From positions 973-64,972 of the forward strand of contig NZ_JACKUK010000009.1 of assembly GCF_025822765.1 (NCBI RefSeq): a stretch of 64,000 nucleotides of DNA. The letters run 5' to 3'. The DNA is from Mycobacterium barrassiae. GTDB lineage: Bacteria > Actinomycetota > Actinomycetes > Mycobacteriales > Mycobacteriaceae. Below the pieces are notes generated by a model. The model saw only the letters and a program-made list of their open reading frames with translations, ran no database searches and was not told the origin of the DNA. The position numbers and the translations under genes are program-made. Below, piece after piece: positions 58,374-64,000 of this stretch. Positions within the stretch are counted from its first letter, which is position 1, and each line of letters begins with the position of its first letter.

Positions 58374-58991
58374 GTGAGTGAACAGACCTCCACGCCCAGA
58401 TTGACCGGCCAGTTCGCCAAGGCGCTCGTCTACGCCGAGCTCAAGCATCACAACCAGGTCCGCAAGGGCGGTGACATCCCGTATCTCGGCCATCTGCTCT
58501 GCGTGGCGGGGTTGGTGATCAACGACGGTGGCTCCGAGGCCCAGGCCATCGCGGCGCTGCTGCATGACACCGTCGAGGACGCCGGCGGGCCGCCGACGCT
58601 CGAGGAGATCCGGCGCAACTTCGGCGACGACGTCGCACGCATCGTCGACGAGTGCAGCGACACCGACGTGGTGCCGAAACCGCCGTGGCGCGAACGCAAA
58701 ACCGCGTACATCCGCCACCTGCAGCAGGTGGGGACGGACACCCTGCTGATCTCGGTGGCCGACAAGCTCGACAACGCCAGGTCGATGCTGCGGGACTACC
58801 ACGAACACGGCCCCCAGCTGTGGGAGCGCTTCACCGTCAAGGACCCGCGCGACCACCTCTGGTACTACGGCGAACTGCTGGCCGCCTACCGAAGCCGCGG
58901 GCTGGACAGCTGGATGGTCGACGAGCTCGGCCGCGTCGTCGACGAGCTCAAGCGACTGGTCGAGGGTGACGACCGCGTCATCCTGGTCTGA
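58374..58991 (+). CDS. HD-domain phosphohydrolase (SpoT-hydrolase-like)
   Basis: 205 residues from GTG 58374, GGAGAGG upstream. The HD core resembles the (p)ppGpp hydrolase domain of RelA/SpoT proteins: AELKHHNQVRKGGDIPYLGH (in place of HxxQ..RKSGEPYxxH), ALLHDTVEDAG with the catalytic HD, and LISVADKLDNARSML with a late Asp. No synthetase, TGS or ACT domain, so a small stand-alone hydrolase. Substrate may be a nucleotide 3'-pyrophosphate, but this is inference. It lies 32 bp upstream of recC. Confidence 0.82.
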   Translation: MSEQTSTPRLTGQFAKALVYAELKHHNQVRKGGDIPYLGHLLCVAGLVINDGGSEAQAIAALLHDTVEDAGGPPTLEEIRRNFGDDVARIVDECSDTDVVPKPPWRERKTAYIRHLQQVGTDTLLISVADKLDNARSMLRDYHEHGPQLWERFTVKDPRDHLWYYGELLAAYRSRGLDSWMVDELGRVVDELKRLVEGDDRVILV

Positions 58992-59023
58992 CGGCGGCAC
59001 GGCGCCGCTTATGGTGGACGCTG

Positions 59024-62000
59024 ATGGCACTGCACCTGCACCGTGCTGAACGCACTGATCTGCTGGCCGACGGCCTCGGTGCCCTGCTATCGGACCCCCT
59101 GCCCGATCCCTTCGCCGAGGAAGTCGTCATCGTGCCCGCCAAGGGCGTCGAGCGATGGCTCAGTCAGCGGCTGTCGCATGTGCTCGGCCGAGGACAGGGC
59201 GACGACGGGGTATGCGCCGGGATCTCGTTTCGCAGCCCGCGCTCGCTGATCGCCGAGATCAGCGGCACCGACCGCGACGACCCCTGGTCGCCCGACGCGA
59301 TGGTGTGGCCGCTGCTCGCCGTCATCGACGACAGCTGCGACGAAGCCTGGTGCACCACGCTGGCCACCCACCTCGGCCACTTCGAATCGGGCGACGAGCG
59401 CGAACTGAGGCAGGGCAGGCGCTACGCCGTCGCCCGACGGCTCGCCGGGCTCTTCGCGTCCTACGCCCGCCAGCGGCCGCAGCTGCTCGTCGACTGGGAA
59501 AGCGGCACCGACGGCGGCATCGACGCCGACCTGCGGTGGCAGCCGCCGCTCTGGCGGGCGTTGCTGGACCGCGTCGACGCCGATCCGCCCCACATCCGGC
59601 ACGCGAAAACCATTGCCACGCTGAAGGAGTCCCCGACCGATCTGCCCGAGCGCATTTCTTTGTTCGGTCACACGCGGCTGCCGTCGACCGAAATCGAACT
59701 GCTCGACGCCCTGGCCACCCATCACGACCTGCACCTGTGGCTGCCGCATCCCAGCGACGACCTGTGGGCGTCGCTCGCCGGCAACCACGGACCGATCCCC
59801 CGCCGCGACGACACCTCGCATCGGCAGGTCCACCACCCGCTGCTCGCGACGCTGGGCCGCGATCTGCGCGAGCTGCAGCGCGCCCTGCCCGCCGATGCGC
59901 GCACCGACGAATACCTCGGCAGCGGTGCACATCCCGAGACGCTGCTCGGCTGGTTGCAGTCCGACATCACCGCCAACGCCGTGCGCCCGCAGGGCCGCAC
60001 CCTCAGCGCCGACGACCGTTCCGTGCAGGTACACAGCTGCCACGGTCCCGCGCGGCAGATCGACGTCCTGCGTGAGGTGCTGCTGGGCCTGCTCGCCGAC
60101 GACCCCACCCTCGAACCGCGCGACATCCTCGTCATGTGCCCGGACATCGAGACCTATGCCCCGCTGATCGTCGCGGGATTCGGCCTCGGCGACGTCGTCG
60201 ACGGCGCACATCCGGCGCATCAGCTGCGCGTGAAACTCGCTGATCGTGCACTGACGCAGACGAATCCGCTGCTCGGGGTGGCGTCGCAGCTGCTCACGCT
60301 GGCCGGCGGACGCGCCACCGCCAGCGAGGTGCTCAACCTCGCCGAGGCGGGTCCCGTGCGTGCATGCTTCAACTTCAGCGACGACGACCTCGACGCGATC
60401 GCCGACTGGGTCCGCGAAGCCAACATCCGGTGGGGCTTCGACCGCGCCCACCGCCACCCGTACGGCGTCGACTTCCTGCAGAACACCTGGCGCTTCGGCC
60501 TCGACCGTGTGTTGGCGGGGGTGGCGATGTCCGACGATTCGCATGCGTGGCTGGATACCACGCTTCCGCTCGACGACGTCGGCAGCAACCGCATCGAGCT
60601 TGCGGGCCGGCTCGCCGAATACGTCGAACGGCTGCAGACGTGCGTCGAATCGCTCTCCGGCGCACGGCCATTGTCCGAATGGCTCTCCGCGCTGTCCGCC
60701 GGGATCGCTCAGTTGACCGCGGTGCCCGACGCCGACCTCTGGCAGTCCAGCCAGGTCGAGCGCGAGTTCAACGACGTCCTCGCCACGGCCGGTCCGCACG
60801 CCGACACCCTGATGCGGCTGCCCGACATCAAGGCGCTGCTCGACCGCCATCTCGCCGGTAGGCCGACCCGGGCGAACTTCCGCACTGGCACCCTGACCGT
60901 GTGCACGATGGTGCCGATGCGGTCGGTGCCACACCGGGTGGTCTGCCTGGTCGGCCTCGACGACGGGGTGTTCCCGCGGCTCGGGGTGGTCGACGGCGAC
61001 GACGCGCTGGCCCGCGATCCGATGACCGGTGAGCGCGACATCCGTTCGGAGGACCGGCAATTGCTGCTCGACGCCATCGGCGCGGCGACCGAGAAGCTCG
61101 TCATCACCTACACCGGCGCCAACGAGTATTCGGGGCAGCGCAAACCGCCCGCGGTGCCGCTCGTCGAACTGCTCGACACGCTGGACATCACCACGTCGGA
61201 GAAGGTTCGCGATCGCGTGCTCGTCGAACATCCGTTGCAGCCCTTCGATGTTCGCAACGTGACACCCGGTGCGCTCGGCATGCCGCCGGGGAAGTCGTTC
61301 ACGTTCGACCCGACCGCGCTCACCGCGGCCCGAGTCGCCACCGGCCATCGCGAGGAACGCCCGCGCCTCATCGGTCAACCGCTGCCGCCACCGCCACCCG
61401 ACGACATCGCCCTCGACGACCTGATCGGCTTCTTCAAGGACCCGGTCAAAGGGTTCTTTCGTGCGCTGGACTACACACTGCCATGGGATGTCGAAGCCGT
61501 TGAGGACGCGATGCCCGTCGAGATCGACGCCCTGCAGGAGTGGAAGGTCGGCGACCGGATGCTCGACGACATGCTGCGCGGCATGTCGCCCGAGAACGCG
61601 CGGGCGGCCGAATGGCGGCGCGGCTCACTGCCGCCCGGCAAGCTGGGCTGGCGAACGGCGACGGACATCTGCGTCAAGGCCGACGCGCTGGCGTCCGCCG
61701 CCAAGCGACACCGAACCCAGGAACCGGACGCCTACGACGTCGACATCGACGTGGGCGGTCGACGTGTGACCGGCACCGTGCCGCGGCTGTACGGCGACCG
61801 GCTGGTCGCTGTCACGTACTCGAAACTGGACGGACGGCACCTGCTGGAATCGTGGATTCGCCTGGTGGCGTTGACCGCCCAGTATCCGGGCCGGGAGTGG
61901 ACGGCGGTGTGTATCGGACGCCCCAAGCGGGACGGCCCGCCGAGGGAGCGGCTGCTCGGTCCGCCGGACGGGGCGCTCGAGGTCCTTCGCGATCTCGTCG

Positions 62001-62272
62001 CGATGTACGACGAGGGGCGCCGCCAGCCGATTCCGTTGCCGCTCAAGACGTCCTACGCATGGGCGGAGACCGAGCACCACCGCGGCGTTCCGATGCGCGA
62101 GGCGGGGTGGAGGTGGAAGACGGGTAAGTACCCCGGTGAGGACCAAGAGAAGGCCCACGTCCTCGTATGGGGTCACGGCTATCCGCTTGAGGACCTGGTC
62201 GCCGCCGGTCTGCCGGACTACGCGACACGGCTGTGGTCGCCGATACTCTCGGCCGAGAGGGACCCCGACTGA
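59024..62272 (+). CDS. recC: Exodeoxyribonuclease V gamma subunit
   Basis: 1082 residues, syntenic with M. tuberculosis recC (Rv0631c). RecC recognises Chi-like sites and splits the duplex for RecB and RecD. The N-terminal PAKGVERWLSQRLSHVLG (UvrD-like motif of RecC), VQVHSCHGPARQIDVLREVL and the central VPMRSVPHRVVCLVGLDDGV are family marks. The inactive nuclease-like C-terminal domain includes DPVKGFFRALDYTLPWDVE. Its stop codon overlaps the recB start by one base. Confidence 0.93.
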   Translation: MALHLHRAERTDLLADGLGALLSDPLPDPFAEEVVIVPAKGVERWLSQRLSHVLGRGQGDDGVCAGISFRSPRSLIAEISGTDRDDPWSPDAMVWPLLAVIDDSCDEAWCTTLATHLGHFESGDERELRQGRRYAVARRLAGLFASYARQRPQLLVDWESGTDGGIDADLRWQPPLWRALLDRVDADPPHIRHAKTIATLKESPTDLPERISLFGHTRLPSTEIELLDALATHHDLHLWLPHPSDDLWASLAGNHGPIPRRDDTSHRQVHHPLLATLGRDLRELQRALPADARTDEYLGSGAHPETLLGWLQSDITANAVRPQGRTLSADDRSVQVHSCHGPARQIDVLREVLLGLLADDPTLEPRDILVMCPDIETYAPLIVAGFGLGDVVDGAHPAHQLRVKLADRALTQTNPLLGVASQLLTLAGGRATASEVLNLAEAGPVRACFNFSDDDLDAIADWVREANIRWGFDRAHRHPYGVDFLQNTWRFGLDRVLAGVAMSDDSHAWLDTTLPLDDVGSNRIELAGRLAEYVERLQTCVESLSGARPLSEWLSALSAGIAQLTAVPDADLWQSSQVEREFNDVLATAGPHADTLMRLPDIKALLDRHLAGRPTRANFRTGTLTVCTMVPMRSVPHRVVCLVGLDDGVFPRLGVVDGDDALARDPMTGERDIRSEDRQLLLDAIGAATEKLVITYTGANEYSGQRKPPAVPLVELLDTLDITTSEKVRDRVLVEHPLQPFDVRNVTPGALGMPPGKSFTFDPTALTAARVATGHREERPRLIGQPLPPPPPDDIALDDLIGFFKDPVKGFFRALDYTLPWDVEAVEDAMPVEIDALQEWKVGDRMLDDMLRGMSPENARAAEWRRGSLPPGKLGWRTATDICVKADALASAAKRHRTQEPDAYDVDIDVGGRRVTGTVPRLYGDRLVAVTYSKLDGRHLLESWIRLVALTAQYPGREWTAVCIGRPKRDGPPRERLLGPPDGALEVLRDLVAMYDEGRRQPIPLPLKTSYAWAETEHHRGVPMREAGWRWKTGKYPGEDQEKAHVLVWGHGYPLEDLVAAGLPDYATRLWSPILSAERDPD

Positions 62273-64000
62273 TGGAGATGGCCCCCTTCGACCTGCTGGG
62301 TCCGTTGCCGGCACCGCGGTCCACGACCGTGCTCGAGGCGAGTGCGGGGACGGGTAAGACGTTTGCGCTCGCGGGCCTGGTGACGCGCTACGTCGCCGAG
62401 GGCGTGGCGACGCTCGATGAGATGCTGCTCATCACGTTCGGGCGAGCCGCAAGCCAGGAACTGCGGGAGCGGGTGCGCAGCCAGATCCTCGAGGCGCTGC
62501 TGGCGTTCGACGACCCGTCGACCGTCGGCGACAACCAGATCCTCAAGCACCTGCTCGACGGCGATCCCGACGAGCTGGCCGAACGCAAGCTGCGGCTGCG
62601 TGACGCGCTGGCCGGCTTCGACGCCGCGACAATCGCCACTACCCATCAGTTCTGCCAGCTGGTGCTGAAATCGCTTGGGGTGGCTGGCGATACCGATGCG
62701 GGCGTGCAGCTGGTGGACAGCCTCGACGATGTGGTCGCCGAGATCGTCGATGACCTGTACCTCGCGCACTTCGGCCAGCAGAAAGACGACCCGGCGCTGA
62801 CCCGCGAGCAGGCGCTCGAGCTCGCACGGGAGGTGGTCGCCAACCCGCACACCGAGTTGCGGCCGCTGGACCCGCTGCCGGGCTTCGAGCCCGCGGTACG
62901 CGTCGACTTCGCGAAAGCCGTTTGCGCAGAGCTGGAGAAGCGCAAACGCAAGCTCGGCATCCTGCACTACGACGACCTGCTCTCGCGGCTTGCGAATGCG
63001 TTGGAGCCCGCGGATTCCCCGGCGCGGGCCCGCATGCAGCGGCGCTGGTCGATCGTCATGGTCGACGAGTTCCAGGACACGGACCCGGTGCAGTGGCAGG
63101 TGATCGACCGCGCGTTCTCCGGCCACTCCACGGTGATCCTGATCGGTGACCCGAAGCAGGCGATCTACGCGTTCCGAGGCGGCGACATCGTCACGTACTT
63201 GCATGCCGCCGAGAGTGCGGGCGAACGCCGGACCCTCGGCACCAACTGGCGCAGCGACGGTCCACTCGTCGACAGCCTTCAGGCGGTGATGCGCGACGCG
63301 CAGCTCGGCGACCCCAGGATCGTGGTGCGGGAGGTCGCGGCCAACCACAAGGAGCACCGACTCAAGGGGGCTCCGCACAACGACCCGTTCCGGCTGCGCG
63401 TCGTGTCCCGAGAGACGTTGCGCACCAGGCCCGATCGCACCATCAATATGGACCGGCTGCGGCCCCATATCAGCGCGGACCTGGCCTCCGACATCGCCGC
63501 GCTGCTGTCGAGCGGCGCGACGTTCTGCGACCAGCCGCTGCGGCCGGGTGACATCGCGGTCATCGTCGAAACCCACCGCGACGGGCGGGTGTGCTTCGAC
63601 GCGCTGGCCGCGGCGGGCATCCCCGCCGTGTACACCGGCGACTCCGACGTGTTCTCGTCGCAGGCGGCCGACGACTGGCTGTGCCTGCTGGAAGCCTTCG
63701 ACCAACCCCACCGCTCCGGACTGGTGCGCGCGGCGGCGACCACCATGTTTTTCGGTGAGACCGCGGAAACCCTTGCCGCCGAAGGCGAGACGTTGACCGA
63801 TCGGATCGCCGACATCCTGCGCGAGTGGGCCGACCATGCGCGTGACCGCGGCGTCGCCGCCGTCTTCGAGGCCGCGCAGCTGCGGGGCATGGGCACCCGG
63901 GTGCTGTCGTGGGTCGACGGCGAGCGCCACATGACCGATCTGGCGCACCTGACGCAGGTGCTGCACGACACCGCACACCACGAGCACTTCAGCCTGCCCA
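62272..64000 (+). CDS. recB: Exodeoxyribonuclease V beta subunit, 5' part
   Basis: The first 576 codons of RecB, which has helicase and nuclease domains; the gene continues past the window edge, so the nuclease domain and the expected recD are not seen. Walker A ASAGTGKT is at about 23-30, motif II VDEFQDTD, then GDPKQAIYAFRGGDI (motif III) and LGTNWRSDGPLVDS (motif IV), all standard for UvrD/RecB-type helicases. ATG 62272 shares its A with the recC stop, implying coupled translation. Confidence 0.95.
   Translation, partial: MEMAPFDLLGPLPAPRSTTVLEASAGTGKTFALAGLVTRYVAEGVATLDEMLLITFGRAASQELRERVRSQILEALLAFDDPSTVGDNQILKHLLDGDPDELAERKLRLRDALAGFDAATIATTHQFCQLVLKSLGVAGDTDAGVQLVDSLDDVVAEIVDDLYLAHFGQQKDDPALTREQALELAREVVANPHTELRPLDPLPGFEPAVRVDFAKAVCAELEKRKRKLGILHYDDLLSRLANALEPADSPARARMQRRWSIVMVDEFQDTDPVQWQVIDRAFSGHSTVILIGDPKQAIYAFRGGDIVTYLHAAESAGERRTLGTNWRSDGPLVDSLQAVMRDAQLGDPRIVVREVAANHKEHRLKGAPHNDPFRLRVVSRETLRTRPDRTINMDRLRPHISADLASDIAALLSSGATFCDQPLRPGDIAVIVETHRDGRVCFDALAAAGIPAVYTGDSDVFSSQAADDWLCLLEAFDQPHRSGLVRAAATTMFFGETAETLAAEGETLTDRIADILREWADHARDRGVAAVFEAAQLRGMGTRVLSWVDGERHMTDLAHLTQVLHDTAHHEHFSLP

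Overview
The window is high-GC actinobacterial DNA, almost certainly from a rapidly growing mycobacterium (Mycolicibacterium type). The evidence is the mycolic-acid genes (hadA, hadB, hadC and two mmaA-type methyltransferases), an mceG ATPase, a PE-PPE-domain hydrolase, and rpoB/rpoC, rplJ/rplL, rplK/rplA, nusG/secE and trpT arranged as in the M. tuberculosis Rv0629c-Rv0668 region. Gene order is that of M. tuberculosis read in reverse.

Layout. 1-2540: a decayed dehydrogenase fragment, an NmrA-like reductase and a Ca2+/Na+ exchanger. 2571-10490: rpoC and rpoB with a long leader and a good SigA-type promoter. 10491-16110: a secreted lipase-like protein, a molybdopterin oxidoreductase, and mceG behind an AT-rich region with dyads. 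16109-17340: rplL and rplJ with an L10-leader-like hairpin and promoter. 17381-23015: a translationally coupled cluster of a GH38 alpha-mannosidase, a PpiC/SurA-like protein and a ROK sugar kinase. 23033-30337: an accessory block (phosphodiesterase, lone nucleotidyltransferase, WYL regulator with two DinB proteins and a hydrolase, an orphan winged-helix-like protein, a probable LexA-regulated Lys-rich protein, and a TetR/MpaB divergent pair). 30482-34710: a UbiB-like kinase, lipG and two mycolic-acid methyltransferases. 34801-40043: a PE-PPE hydrolase with a heptad-repeat tail, a small protein and a large ATPase-LuxR regulator.

40049-44834 is the core translation and cell-envelope block on the minus strand: tRNA-Thr, tRNA-Met, rpmG, hadA-hadB-hadC, tRNA-Trp, secE, nusG, rplK, rplA. 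44981-50318: an NYN/OST-HTH protein, a glyoxalase II-like hydrolase, two membrane-anchored proteins, echA3 and a TetR regulator. 50456-58991: a second accessory block (HD-GYP/LuxR fusion, MddA-like methyltransferase, CorA, FAD reductase, NagZ-like hydrolase, DUF3060 protein, coiled-coil protein, HD phosphohydrolase). 59024-64000: recC and the first part of recB, running off the end.

The theme is a conserved housekeeping backbone interrupted by accessory blocks. Regulation is unusually legible: near-perfect palindromes sit between several regulator/target pairs (25366-25388, 29308-29329, 48969-48986), a one-mismatch mycobacterial SOS box lies at 28577-28592, four sequence-related terminator hairpins recur, and an approximately 82-bp inverted-repeat element occurs twice, 30 kb apart. 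No CRISPR array, rRNA gene, insertion sequence or prophage was seen.
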